A model generated the notes under the pieces. The model saw nothing but the letters and a program-made list of their open reading frames with translations. It did no database searches and was not told where the DNA came from. A stretch of DNA of 64,000 bases. Source: Gluconobacter wancherniae NBRC 103581 (GTDB lineage Bacteria; Pseudomonadota; Alphaproteobacteria; Acetobacterales; Acetobacteraceae). This document shows, one piece after another, positions 45,805 to 55,165 of this stretch. The position numbers were made by a program, and so were the translations under genes. Position 1 is the first letter of the stretch. Each line of letters begins with the position of its first letter. The stretch is from assembly GCF_007988885.1 (NCBI RefSeq), contig NZ_BJUZ01000002.1, positions 124,001 to 188,000 of the forward strand, in the 5' to 3' direction.

Positions 45805-47200
45805 CGAGCACGCTCGCAATGCGCGCAAGAACCTCATCCTGACCCAGCGCAGAGAGCGTCAGATCAATACCGGGCGATGTGGTTGAGCCTGTCATGGCCG
45901 CACGGAGTGGCTGCGCAACGGAGCCGAGCTTCATTTCGTGCTTTTCAGCATAGGCACGGAGCACGCCGTCGATCGCTTCGGGGGTGAAAATGTCCAGCGC
46001 TGCCAGATCCTTGCCAATACCTGCAAGAACATTGCGCCCTTCGTCGCCGAGAAGCTTTTCGGCTTTTGGCGTAAAGGTCAGTGGAAGTGTGAAACCGGCA
46101 AAGGCTGCGTTTTCGGTTAGCTCGACAAGTGTCTTTGCGCGCTCTTTCAGACCCGACATCATGGCCTGAATCCGGGCGCGGGTTTTGTCGTTGCAAACAA
46201 CGCCCTCGCGGCCTTCAAGCCGCTCCATCACGTCTGTCGTCAAGCGTGTATCATCGGCCTGTCGCATCCATACGCCATTGAGATGCGCGAGCTTCACGTA
46301 GTCCATGCGGGATGGGGAGCGGCCGACACCATCCAGGTCGAACAGCTTGATCTGCTCTTCGCGGGAGAGAACTTCGGCGTCGCCATGTCCCCAGCCCAGA
46401 CGCAGGAGGTAATTGCACAGGGCTTCCGGTAGGTAGCCTTCCTCGCGGAATTCCACGACAGATTGTGCACCATGCCGCTTCGATAGCTTGGCGCCATCGG
46501 GCCCGTGGATAAGCGGAAGATGTGCGAAATGCGGCAGATCCCAGCCCATCGCGCGATAGATCATGGCCTGACGGAACGTGTTCGTCAGATGATCGTCACC
46601 GCGCATGACGTGGGTGATCGCCATGTCGTGGTCATCCACCACCACGGCGTGAAGGTAGGTCGGCGTTCCGTCCGAGCGCAGGATGATGAGGTCATCCATC
46701 TCGATATTGGCAACGCGGACGTCCCCCTGAACCAGATCATGGATGATCGTCTCACCTTCACGCGGAGCCTTGAGCCGCACGACGAATGGCGCACCTTCCG
46801 GCGCTTCGGACGGATCACGGTCGCGCCATGTGCCGTCGTAACGTGGAGGGCGCTTTTCGGCCATTGCCTTTTCGCGCATCGCGGTCAGTTCTTCCGGCGT
46901 GCAGTAGCAGCGGTACGCCATGCCTTTTTCGAGCAGTTCAAGCGCGACTTCCGTATGGCGGTCCTGCCGCGCAGACTGGAAAACGGGCTCCGCATCAGGC
47001 GTGATGCCCATCCAGCTGAGGCCATCGAAAATAACGTCCACAGCCCGTTGGGTGGAGCGTTCCTTGTCGGTGTCTTCGATCCTCAGGAGAAACTCGCCAC
47101 CATGGTGACGGGCAAAGAGGAAATTGAAGAGGGCAGCGCGGGCGTTGCCGACATGCAGCAGACCCGTGGGGGAGGGAGCAAAGCGCGTGCGGATGGTCAT
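45797..47200 (-). CDS. gltX: Glutamyl-tRNA synthetase
   Basis: This 467-residue class I synthetase has '[19 protein letters not shown]' (HIGH as HVGN) and 'KLSKRHGA' (KMSKS). The length fits the bacterial GluRS. Alphaproteobacteria often have two copies, one of which can also charge tRNA-Gln for later amidation; which this copy does cannot be decided here. It is the first gene of the long minus-strand operon and has a 288-base gap before the divergent cupin gene. Confidence 0.96.
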   Translation of the reverse strand: MTIRTRFAPSPTGLLHVGNARAALFNFLFARHHGGEFLLRIEDTDKERSTQRAVDVIFDGLSWMGITPDAEPVFQSARQDRHTEVALELLEKGMAYRCYCTPEELTAMREKAMAEKRPPRYDGTWRDRDPSEAPEGAPFVVRLKAPREGETIIHDLVQGDVRVANIEMDDLIILRSDGTPTYLHAVVVDDHDMAITHVMRGDDHLTNTFRQAMIYRAMGWDLPHFAHLPLIHGPDGAKLSKRHGAQSVVEFREEGYLPEALCNYLLRLGWGHGDAEVLSREEQIKLFDLDGVGRSPSRMDYVKLAHLNGVWMRQADDTRLTTDVMERLEGREGVVCNDKTRARIQAMMSGLKERAKTLVELTENAAFAGFTLPLTFTPKAEKLLGDEGRNVLAGIGKDLAALDIFTPEAIDGVLRAYAEKHEMKLGSVAQPLRAAMTGSTTSPGIDLTLSALGQDEVLARIASVLGA

Positions 47201-47488
47201 GCGGCCCTCATATCATGCTCCAGCTGTACGGCACAGTCTCGAACTGGCGGGCTGTATTTTTCTGATATCCGACATTCCGGTGGCGATAACTTTGATTCCA
47301 TGAAGCATTCCGAATCATCGTCATCGCGAATGTATTCCAGTGTTTGGCCGAAGCTTATACTGGCTCTTCACAAACCCGTCAGGACGCCATTACCGCCCAG
47401 CCTCAAAGAAGCGTGATTTCACCTGCTCTGAACTGCATGCTTATCATTGCTGTTCTTCATCTTGCATCCAGGGATCGGGAAAAGGACC

Positions 47489-48079
47489 GTGGACAGACGC
47501 GCTTTCAACACCCTGCTGGCTGGTTTGGGTCTCGCTTTCGGAAACGGGCGTGTTCGCTCGGCTTCGGCTGCAACGCCTGCAAATGTGGAGGTTTTTTCTC
47601 TGCGTCAGAACGGGTGGGTGCCCAACAGCCCCCATTTGCCAGTCATCGTGTACCGAAATGCTCTGGAAGCCGGGGAAGGAAAGGAGAGCGTCTATGAGGC
47701 GCTGTTCGAGCGTAATGGCTGGCCTCCCCAGTGGCGCAACGGGGTATATCCGTTTCATCACTATCACAGCCTCGGCCACGAGGTTCTGGGTTTTTCGAAC
47801 GGTTCTGCCAAGCTGATGCTTGGAGGCCCTGGAGCGCATGAGGTGCAGGTGCATGGTGGTGACATTGCCCTGCTACCGGCTGGTACAGGTCACTGTAATC
47901 TCGGGTCAGACGCCGATTTTACGGTGATCGGCGCATACCCGCCGGAACAGGAATTCGACATTCTGCGTACGGCCCCCACGCCGGAGCAGATGGCCCGCAT
48001 CAACAGCCTGGCGTTTCCGACAACCGATCCTGTGCAGGGTGCAGGCGGAACCGTTTCAAAGGAGTGGCACAGGACATGA
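47489..48079 (+). CDS. Exported cupin-domain protein (Tat-like signal)
   Basis: The GTG at 47489 opens with 'DRRAFNTLLAGLGLAFG', a twin-arginine-like signal (RRAF), giving about 196 residues. The mature part has a small cupin barrel with 'HHYHSLGHEVLGF' and 'GGDIALLPAGTGHCNLG', holding potential metal-binding His residues. Its function is unknown; cupins of this kind may be isomerases, dioxygenases or sugar-binding proteins. Its stop overlaps the start of the Rossmann-fold gene (ATGA), so the two are a coupled pair. Of the 288-base gap before it I see no clear promoter. Confidence 0.75.
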   Translation: MDRRAFNTLLAGLGLAFGNGRVRSASAATPANVEVFSLRQNGWVPNSPHLPVIVYRNALEAGEGKESVYEALFERNGWPPQWRNGVYPFHHYHSLGHEVLGFSNGSAKLMLGGPGAHEVQVHGGDIALLPAGTGHCNLGSDADFTVIGAYPPEQEFDILRTAPTPEQMARINSLAFPTTDPVQGAGGTVSKEWHRT

Positions 48080-48798
48080 ATGGCTTTCGTCTCAGGCGAC
48101 GACCTTTTCTCGCCGTACTGGCAGGTCTTGCCGCCACAACCGGTGCATCGCCGGTCAGTGCCCAGTCTCGCCCGACTATCGGCATCATCGGTGCAGGCAA
48201 TGTCGGGACGACATTGGGTGGATTGTGGGTGCAGGCCGGATATCACGTCATGGTCTCGTCACGCACACTCTCTGATGCCCAGGCGGTCGCCACGTCTCTT
48301 GGGCCGTTGGCCTCTGCGGGAACTCCGGCGCAGGCTGCGGCTTTTGGCAGCATTGTCGTGCTTGCGGTGCCCTATCGGGCAATCCCGCAACTTGGCCGTG
48401 AGCTAGGGCACGCGCTGGCTGGAAAGATCATCATTGATCCTTCCAATCCATATCCGTTTCGTGATGGAAGTATTGCCAATGCCGCAAGAATAGATGGAGC
48501 GGGCGCTACAACGCAGCGCTATTTCCCCTCCTCCCGTGTTGTGCGTGCGTTCAACTCCATCGACATGACGGCTCTTCGCGCCTCTGCCCATCGTTCCGGC
48601 GCTCTGCTCGCCGTGCCTCTGGCAGGTAATGACAAGGACGCAGTTGCGGAAACGGCGGCCCTGATTAGTGCTGCGGGATTTGATCCTGTGGTGACGGGTG
48701 GCCTTGATACGGCGCGTCTTTTCCAGCCCGGTAGTGACGGCTTTGAACTTGAACGTGATGCTGCAGGGCTAAAACAGGCCCTTCATCTTCCAAACTAA
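48076..48798 (+). CDS. Exported NAD(P)-binding Rossmann protein (F420/NADP reductase-like, Tat signal)
   Basis: The N-terminus 'FRLRRRPFLAVLAGLAATTG' is a twin-arginine signal. It is followed at once by a dinucleotide-binding motif 'IGIIGAGNVGTTLG' and COG2085-type text ('VVLAVPYRAIPQLG', 'IIDPSNPYPFRDG', 'RVVRAFNSID'). Members of this family are usually cytoplasmic. A Tat signal would carry the folded, cofactor-loaded protein to the periplasm, as with glucose-fructose oxidoreductase. It overlaps the cupin gene by 4 bases. The true start may be a GTG at 48064. The substrate is unknown. Confidence 0.78.
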   Translation: MNGFRLRRRPFLAVLAGLAATTGASPVSAQSRPTIGIIGAGNVGTTLGGLWVQAGYHVMVSSRTLSDAQAVATSLGPLASAGTPAQAAAFGSIVVLAVPYRAIPQLGRELGHALAGKIIIDPSNPYPFRDGSIANAARIDGAGATTQRYFPSSRVVRAFNSIDMTALRASAHRSGALLAVPLAGNDKDAVAETAALISAAGFDPVVTGGLDTARLFQPGSDGFELERDAAGLKQALHLPN

Positions 48799-48840
48799 AC
48801 CAAGGCGCGACACGGCGGGAAATAGGTTAATATCCTGCAT

Positions 48841-51057
48841 GTGTCGCGCAGTCAGTCATTTCCCTTCCCACAGCTGAAGCAACTTCCGTCAGATGATCTG
48901 AACACGGAGGAGCTGGAGGACCCGCGCGTTCCGCCTGCGTCTCAGGTGCGTGCGTCCTGGATTGACCTGATTTTCCAGGAGCAGGGGCGGAGGCTGATCT
49001 GCTGGCTTCCGGTAGGATTCGCCCTCGGCGCAGTTCTTTTCTTCAGTCTGCGGGTTGAACTCTGTGCCGCATGGGGGGCGATGGTCGCGGCGTCGGGTGT
49101 CGTTCTGCTTTGGGCAGGTTGGTATCGTGGATGGTGCAGGCTTGTTGGGTTTGGATTGCTTGTTCTGGGGCTTGGTTTTGCGCTGGCGGCTCTGGAAACA
49201 CGCAGGCAGCCACTCATGCCTGTCCTGCCAACGCGCGCAACCATTCTCACCGGCCGTGTCCTGGCGATAGAAAATCTTCCTCCCCGTCAGGATGATGATG
49301 AGCCAGCGCGCCGCCTCACCTTGGCCGACGTCACTTTTGACACGGCGCTGGACGCTGGAATGCGCCCATTGAAGCGTTTTTTGCATGTTCGCCTCAAAGC
49401 AGGAGATCCGTTGTCTCCCCTCCCGGGCAGCTATGTATCCGTCCGTGCGCTGTTAAAGCCCCCAGCCCCCCCGGCTTTGCCGGGGGGGCGTGATATGCAG
49501 CGTGAAAGCTGGTTTTCAGGAAATGCGGGAAACGGGTATGCTCTTGGCTATGTAACTCTTGAAGCTGATGCCGCCCACACGCCTTTTCTGGAGCAACTTC
49601 GCGAAGCTGTGGCCCGCAGGATTGAAAGGGTACTACCCGGCCAGACCGGAGCAATCGCCGCCACTTTGCTGGCGGGCGAGGGGAGCGGAATTAACCGCCA
49701 AACACGCGAGGCATTCTCCGCTTCGGGTCTGGCGCATCTGCTCGCGGTTGCGGGCCTTCATCTCGGGCTGATGATGGCTGCCGTGATCGTTTCTGTCAGG
49801 GCAATTCTCGTCCTGTCGGAAAAAGCTGCGCTCTACTGGCCTTGCCGTGAAATATCTGCGCTGGCGGGCCTCGTGGCGGGCGGAGGTTATGTGCTGCTGA
49901 CGGGCGCACATCTGCCAAGCGTCCGCGCGTTTGGAATGGCCTGTATCGTGACGCTCGCTTTGCTGACCGGACGCAGGACACTCTCGATGCGGGCGCTGTC
50001 GATGGTGGCCCTGTTGCTTCTTGTGGTGTCGCCATCCTCGGTTGGTGATGTGTCTTTCCAGATGTCCTTTGCCGCCGTCATGGGTCTGATTGCAGGCTAT
50101 GAGGTCCTACGCGAACCTCTTATTCGTCTTCGGGGCGAGGGAGGCTGGCAGCGCGCTACGTGTTCACATCTCGTGGCCCTGGCCTTGACCAGTTTGCTCG
50201 CAGGGCTTGCAACACTGCCAGTGAGCATGGCGCATTTTGGCGCCTTTCAACCCTGGTTCGTGCTTGCAAACCTGATTGCGGTCCCTCTGGCTGCAATATG
50301 GATCATGCCTGCGGGCCTCATCTCCATTCTGCTCATGCCGTTTCATGCAGAAGCATTCCCCCTACGTATCATGGGCAAAGGGGTTCAAATCGTTCAGATC
50401 CTCGCGGATAAAGTGGCGGCTTTCCCGATGGCACATCATGATGTGCCATCAATGCCGGGATGGGGATTACTGGCTTTTATGCTTGGCCTTGCCATTCTCT
50501 GCCTGTGGGTCGGGCGGGGAAGACTGGCCGGCTTGCCATTGATCGCTCTGGCTGTTGTTTCGATCTGGTTTCAGTCCCGGCCTGTTCTGCTGCTGTCGCC
50601 AGATGCTGGCTTGATAGCTGTTGTTGATCGGGGTGTACTGAAAATGGGTCCGCATAGTAGTCTTGAAAATATCGTTCTGGACGATTGGCAGAAGGATCTG
50701 GCTCTTCCTGTCGAGGCTCTCCCACCCGCCTGTAATGCAGGGCTTTGCCGGGTCAGGGTGCAGGGGCACACATTTCTCCTGCGCCCGCATGATCCCTCGG
50801 ATGGAGAAAATCTGCCTACCCTGGAAGACTGCAAGGACATCGAACTGTTTGTCAGCGCTTCGCCTGCGCGCGGAGGATGCCCCGGTGTACCAACGCTGGA
50901 CCGGTTTTCAGCATGGCGTGATGGAGCATGGGCTGTTTATCTGTCACGTGGAAAAATCTCTCTGGTGTCAGATAGAAGCTGGCGTGGAAGTCGCACATGG
51001 GTGCCCGCAATAGGATCTCACGGCATGCCGAACCTGCCATTGGCCAGATCAGAGTGA
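48841..51057 (+). CDS. comEC: ComEC/Rec2 family DNA uptake channel
   Basis: The 738-residue product has an N-terminal DUF4131-like region with membrane helices and a competence domain with many helices (about residues 240-560; 'AATLLAGEGSGINRQTREAFSASGLAHLLAVAGLHLG' is its hallmark, here given as spread over 270-310). A C-terminal domain follows that lacks the HxHxDH metal motif of the beta-lactamase-like nuclease domain. Alphaproteobacterial ComEC proteins often show this shortened or degenerate end. It transports single-stranded DNA across the inner membrane. The start is a GTG at 48841. An 11-base hairpin with C7 and G7 runs lies inside it. Confidence 0.88.
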   Translation: MSRSQSFPFPQLKQLPSDDLNTEELEDPRVPPASQVRASWIDLIFQEQGRRLICWLPVGFALGAVLFFSLRVELCAAWGAMVAASGVVLLWAGWYRGWCRLVGFGLLVLGLGFALAALETRRQPLMPVLPTRATILTGRVLAIENLPPRQDDDEPARRLTLADVTFDTALDAGMRPLKRFLHVRLKAGDPLSPLPGSYVSVRALLKPPAPPALPGGRDMQRESWFSGNAGNGYALGYVTLEADAAHTPFLEQLREAVARRIERVLPGQTGAIAATLLAGEGSGINRQTREAFSASGLAHLLAVAGLHLGLMMAAVIVSVRAILVLSEKAALYWPCREISALAGLVAGGGYVLLTGAHLPSVRAFGMACIVTLALLTGRRTLSMRALSMVALLLLVVSPSSVGDVSFQMSFAAVMGLIAGYEVLREPLIRLRGEGGWQRATCSHLVALALTSLLAGLATLPVSMAHFGAFQPWFVLANLIAVPLAAIWIMPAGLISILLMPFHAEAFPLRIMGKGVQIVQILADKVAAFPMAHHDVPSMPGWGLLAFMLGLAILCLWVGRGRLAGLPLIALAVVSIWFQSRPVLLLSPDAGLIAVVDRGVLKMGPHSSLENIVLDDWQKDLALPVEALPPACNAGLCRVRVQGHTFLLRPHDPSDGENLPTLEDCKDIELFVSASPARGGCPGVPTLDRFSAWRDGAWAVYLSRGKISLVSDRSWRGSRTWVPAIGSHGMPNLPLARSE
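49465..49489 (+). repeat. Perfect GC-rich hairpin with C7 and G7 runs inside comEC
   Basis: GCCCCCCCGGC (49465-49475), TTT, then GCCGGGGGGGC (49479-49489) is a perfect 11-base stem within the coding region, encoding part of a Pro/Gly-rich loop ('PPAPPALPGG'). The C7 and G7 tracts are likely slip sites for replication. Confidence 0.8.
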
Positions 51058-51066
51058 ACGGTGTTC

Positions 51067-51744
51067 TCAGGCGGCTTTGGATTTCGGGTCCACAAGTCTT
51101 TTGTCTGGATACAGGCACCATTTAGTCGCCGGGCAACGCCAGCATTCAGGTGTCCGCGCCTTACAAACATAGCGCCCATGCAGGATCAGCCAGTGATGTG
51201 ATGGGCGGAGCATATCTTTTGGAATGCGCGCAACGAGCCCATCTTCGACCTGACGCACGTTTTTGCCAGGAGCGAGCCCCGTCCTGTTACCAATACGGAA
51301 AATATGCGTATCCACGGCCATCGCATCGGACCCGAAGGCAACATTCATGACAACGCTGGCCGTTTTGCGTCCCACACCGGCAAGGGCTTCGAGGGATTTG
51401 CGGTCCGAAGGGACCTGTCCGTCATGCCGGGCCAAAAGCTGTTCGCACAGTAATGCCACATTATGAGCTTTGGCCCGCCACAGGCCTATGGTCTTGATAT
51501 ATTGAGCAATGCCGGCTTCACCGAGTTCGGCCATGGATTGCGGGTCTGGTGCCCGCTCGAACATGTCTTTTGTCGCTTTGTTGACGGATTTGTCCGTGGC
51601 TTGTGCAGAGAGCACAACACTCACCAGAAGTTCGAACGGATTCCTGAAAACCAGCTCGCTTTCCGCATTCGGATATTCATTGGCCAATGCCGTGATGAAG
51701 GCTTTTGCTGCTGCCTTGCTCATGGGTTTGGGGGCATCGGTCAT
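51067..51744 (-). CDS. nth: Endonuclease III
   Basis: This DNA glycosylase/lyase has the helix-hairpin-helix 'LAGVGRKTASVVMN', the catalytic Asp in 'AVDTHIFRI', and the iron-sulfur motif C-x6-C-x2-C-x5-C ('CKARTPECWRCPATKWC'). It removes oxidised pyrimidines. The ATG at 51744 (225 residues) or at 51723 is preferred; an upstream in-frame start would add a hydrophobic extension not seen in the family. It is convergent with comEC and divergent from the ABC exporter. Confidence 0.95.
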   Translation of the reverse strand: MTDAPKPMSKAAAKAFITALANEYPNAESELVFRNPFELLVSVVLSAQATDKSVNKATKDMFERAPDPQSMAELGEAGIAQYIKTIGLWRAKAHNVALLCEQLLARHDGQVPSDRKSLEALAGVGRKTASVVMNVAFGSDAMAVDTHIFRIGNRTGLAPGKNVRQVEDGLVARIPKDMLRPSHHWLILHGRYVCKARTPECWRCPATKWCLYPDKRLVDPKSKAA

Positions 51745-51861
51745 GGCATAGGCTCCACAGGCTGTTGCGTCCGGTCGGGACAATCCGCAGAATAAGACAA
51801 AGATCGAAATTTTCCATGCCATTGCACCATCGGCCTTCGCGCCGCATGGCGGAGCGCCCCT

Positions 51862-53700
51862 GTGTCCGAGACTGTCCCCCTACAAACCTCCCAGCAGCAG
51901 GAAGGTCAGAAGATTAGTATTTCCTTCACGGAAGTCCTTGTCTTCGTGCTTCGCCGGTGGCTGGAGCATCCGTCTCTTCTGGCGCGCACGCTTGGGGGCG
52001 TGGGTCTCGCCACGCTGGCCGACATCTGTACTCCCCTGCTTGCTGGTCGCCTTGTGGATGACGTGTCCCGTCATGCGGCGGGGCCAAATGTTCCGCGTAC
52101 ACCCGATTTGATGCATTTGCGCGAAGATGCGTTTCTGATGGTGAGTGGGTTGATTGTGCTTGGTCTGGTGGGGCTTTATGGTCGCCGTGCGTCCTTTATC
52201 GGTATCACGCACCTGACTCTGGCGATCATGCGCCGCACAGTCACACAGGCCTTCGCTCGCGTTCAGCGCTTTTCCACAGACTGGCATGCCAATACCTTCG
52301 CAGGCTCGACGGTGCGTCGCCTGACGCGTGGCGTTTGGGCAATTGATTCTCTGGATGACACACTCCTGCTCATGATCGCGCCAGAGGTTCTCGTTCTCGG
52401 CGGAACGACCTTTGTTCTGATGATTCGCTCACCGCTGATGGGGCTGGTTCTGGCGGTTTCCGTCGTGTTGTTTGCTTGGCTCTCCATCGCGCTTACCCTG
52501 CGCTATGTGGCGCCAAGTGCGCGCACCTCCAATGAGTGGGACACCCGCATGGGTGCAGCCATGGCGGATTCCGTAACCTGCAACGCCGTGGTCAAGGCGT
52601 TTGGGGCGGAGGGACGCGAAGAGGCGCGGCTTGGTCGGGTGGTAAAAGGCTGGAGCGGTCGTACGGCGCGGACGTGGATCCGGGGAACCAATAGCGGCAA
52701 TCTACAGGCACTCGCTTCCCTCGTTATGCGTATGCTGCTCATCGGCATGGCCGTCATGATGTGGTGGATGGGGCATGCAGGGCCAGGAGACGTGGCCTAT
52801 GTCCTGACGATGATGTTTCTTGTGCAGGGCTATCTGCGAGATCTGGGGCAGCAGGTCAGCCAGGTTCAGCGCTCGGTCAATGAAATGGAAGAACTGGTTG
52901 CGATCTTTCGCCGTGAGCCAGCCATTCAGGACCATGAAGGCGCTCAGGAAGCAGCCTTCACAAAAGGCGAAATTCATTTCGAACACGTGGACTTCCAGTA
53001 CCCGGGGCAAAGTAGAGCACTTTATAATGATCTGGACCTCACTATTGCGCCGGGCTCTCGGGTGGCGCTTGTCGGTCCCAGTGGTTCGGGAAAAACAACC
53101 CTGACGAAGCTTCTTCAACGGCTTTATGATGTCAGTGGTGGAAGAATCGTCGTGGATGGTCAGGACATCGCGCATGTCACGCAGGATTCTCTGCGCGCCC
53201 ATATCGCGATTGTCCCGCAGGAGCCGATCCTGTTTCATCGGACGCTGGCCGAAAATATTGCCTATGCCCGTCCGGGTGCCAGCCTTGCGGAAGTTCAGGA
53301 GGCTGCAAGATTGGCCAATGCTGCCACTTTCATTGAGCGCCTTCCGGAAGGCTACGATACAATGGTGGGCGAGCGCGGTGTGAAACTGTCTGGTGGAGAG
53401 CGCCAGCGTGTGGCCATTGCACGTGCATTCCTTGCGGATGCCCCGATTCTGATTTTCGATGAAGCGACCTCCAGCCTTGATTCCGAGTCAGAAGCCTTGG
53501 TGCAGGAGGCTATGCGTCGCCTGATGCAGAACCGCACAGTGATCGTTGTCGCGCATCGTCTGTCCACCGTGATGGAGTTGGACCGTATCCTTGTTTTCCG
53601 CCGTGGCGAACTTATCGAAGACGGAACTCACCTTGAACTTGTGGGGCAGGAGGGGGGCATTTACCGTCGTCTGTTCGAACTCCAGTCTCTGGAGGGCTGA
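51862..53700 (+). CDS. ABC exporter, fused membrane and ATPase domains (MsbA-like)
   Basis: This 612-residue protein has six membrane helices (about residues 30-330) followed by an ATPase domain with Walker A 'GPSGSGKTT', Q-loop 'IVPQEPILF', signature 'LSGGERQRVAIARA' and Walker B 'ILIFDEATSSLDSE'. Half-transporters of this type work as homodimers exporting lipids, drugs or peptides. The GTG start at 51862 has GGAG upstream. The substrate cannot be told from the sequence. Confidence 0.92.
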   Translation: MSETVPLQTSQQQEGQKISISFTEVLVFVLRRWLEHPSLLARTLGGVGLATLADICTPLLAGRLVDDVSRHAAGPNVPRTPDLMHLREDAFLMVSGLIVLGLVGLYGRRASFIGITHLTLAIMRRTVTQAFARVQRFSTDWHANTFAGSTVRRLTRGVWAIDSLDDTLLLMIAPEVLVLGGTTFVLMIRSPLMGLVLAVSVVLFAWLSIALTLRYVAPSARTSNEWDTRMGAAMADSVTCNAVVKAFGAEGREEARLGRVVKGWSGRTARTWIRGTNSGNLQALASLVMRMLLIGMAVMMWWMGHAGPGDVAYVLTMMFLVQGYLRDLGQQVSQVQRSVNEMEELVAIFRREPAIQDHEGAQEAAFTKGEIHFEHVDFQYPGQSRALYNDLDLTIAPGSRVALVGPSGSGKTTLTKLLQRLYDVSGGRIVVDGQDIAHVTQDSLRAHIAIVPQEPILFHRTLAENIAYARPGASLAEVQEAARLANAATFIERLPEGYDTMVGERGVKLSGGERQRVAIARAFLADAPILIFDEATSSLDSESEALVQEAMRRLMQNRTVIVVAHRLSTVMELDRILVFRRGELIEDGTHLELVGQEGGIYRRLFELQSLEG

Positions 53701-53769
53701 TCAGCCTCGCATCCATGATCTTCCTGTGGCGTTGAGGTTTAGAGATGTCATGTGATGAGGGTCTGTCCG

Positions 53770-55143
53770 ATGGGTGTGCGTCGTGTTTTCGCCAGTTTTC
53801 TACTTGCTTCCGTAGCGACTGTATTTTCGTGGCCAGCGCTGGCTGTACCTGTGGCTTTCGACCATGCGAGGCTGATCGATGGTACGGGCGGTATAGTAAA
53901 GGAAAACATAACTGTTGTGATCGACAACGGTCTGATCCGTTCTGTCGGTAGTACCGCACCTTCTGATGCACAGCACATTGATCTGCGTGGCAAGACTCTT
54001 TTACCAGCTCTCATCAGCGATCACAGTCATGTCGGGCTGGTGCAGGGAACGCAGGGTTCCAGCGACAATTACACACGCGCCAACATCCTTGCGGCCCTTC
54101 AGCAATATACCCGATATGGCGTCCTGACAGTTACGGCGCTTGGGCTTAACAAATCACCGCTCTTCGACGACCTTCGCCGTGAACAGCACGCGGGTAAAAA
54201 TCCGGGTGCGGATCTTTTTGGTGTGGATCAGGGGATCAGTGCGCCAAATGGCGTCCCGCCTGACAGCCTTGTCAAAGGGCTTGGGCCAGATCAGGTTTAT
54301 CGTCCGGCTAGCCCCGAAGAGGCCCGTCAGGATGTAGACAAAATGGTGTCGGAAGGGACGGATCTCGTGAAGGTCTGGGTCGATGATTTCCGTAACGACG
54401 TTCCCAATGGAAAGACCTACCCAAAGCTCTCCCCGACGATCTACGCAGCGGCGATTGATGAAGCCCACAAGCATGGCACGCGCGTGGCCGTGCACATCCA
54501 TGATCTGGATGTTGCGAAATCGGTTGTGGCCGCAAAAGCTGATATTATTGCGCATGGCGTGCGTGACAGGCCCGTTGATGCCGCTCTTGTTAGCGCAATG
54601 AAAAGGCAGGGCACCTGGTACATCGCGACGCTGGATCTGGATGAGGCAAACTATATTTTTGCCGAGCATCCGGAATGGCTGAACGATCCTTTTCTGAGTG
54701 CGGGGCTGGATCCCGCGCTACGGGCTCAGTTTTCAGATCCTACCTGGCGAATGCAGACATTGTCCAAGCCACTGACCCCAGCCTCACGATACGCTTTAGA
54801 GATCAACCAGCGTAATTTGATGACACTTTATCGCGCTGGAGTGCATATCGGCTTTGGAACAGATTCCGGGGCCGCAGCCACGCGTATTCCGGGCTTTGCC
54901 GAGCATCGTGAACTTGCCCTGACTGTGGGTGCGGGGCTCACCCCGGTTGAAGCCATCACGCTTGCAACGGGCAATGCGGCCGCGCTCCTGCACCTGACGG
55001 ACAGGGGTGTGATTGCGGCGGGTAAAAGGGCGGACATCCTGATCGTGGATGGTGCGCCGGATATGAATATCGCGGCGCTCGATCATATCGATCAGGTCTG
55101 GCAGCGGGGTGTTCTGATCAATCATGGGCTGACTGCAAAATGA
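53770..55143 (+). CDS. Exported amidohydrolase
   Basis: The ATG at 53770 has GAGG nine bases upstream and opens a signal peptide (MGVRRVFASFLLAS...ALA); the product has 457 residues. It belongs to the metal-dependent amidohydrolase superfamily: 'DHSHVGL' (HxH), 'VAVHIHDL', 'DIIAHGV', 'GFGTDSGA' and the C-terminal 'GVIAAGKRADILIVDG'. It probably acts on a cyclic amide, dipeptide or similar in the periplasm. The substrate is unknown. It converges with the antiporter gene. Confidence 0.85.
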   Translation: MGVRRVFASFLLASVATVFSWPALAVPVAFDHARLIDGTGGIVKENITVVIDNGLIRSVGSTAPSDAQHIDLRGKTLLPALISDHSHVGLVQGTQGSSDNYTRANILAALQQYTRYGVLTVTALGLNKSPLFDDLRREQHAGKNPGADLFGVDQGISAPNGVPPDSLVKGLGPDQVYRPASPEEARQDVDKMVSEGTDLVKVWVDDFRNDVPNGKTYPKLSPTIYAAAIDEAHKHGTRVAVHIHDLDVAKSVVAAKADIIAHGVRDRPVDAALVSAMKRQGTWYIATLDLDEANYIFAEHPEWLNDPFLSAGLDPALRAQFSDPTWRMQTLSKPLTPASRYALEINQRNLMTLYRAGVHIGFGTDSGAAATRIPGFAEHRELALTVGAGLTPVEAITLATGNAAALLHLTDRGVIAAGKRADILIVDGAPDMNIAALDHIDQVWQRGVLINHGLTAK

Positions 55144-55165
55144 GCCAGCCTTGATTGAGAGATTA

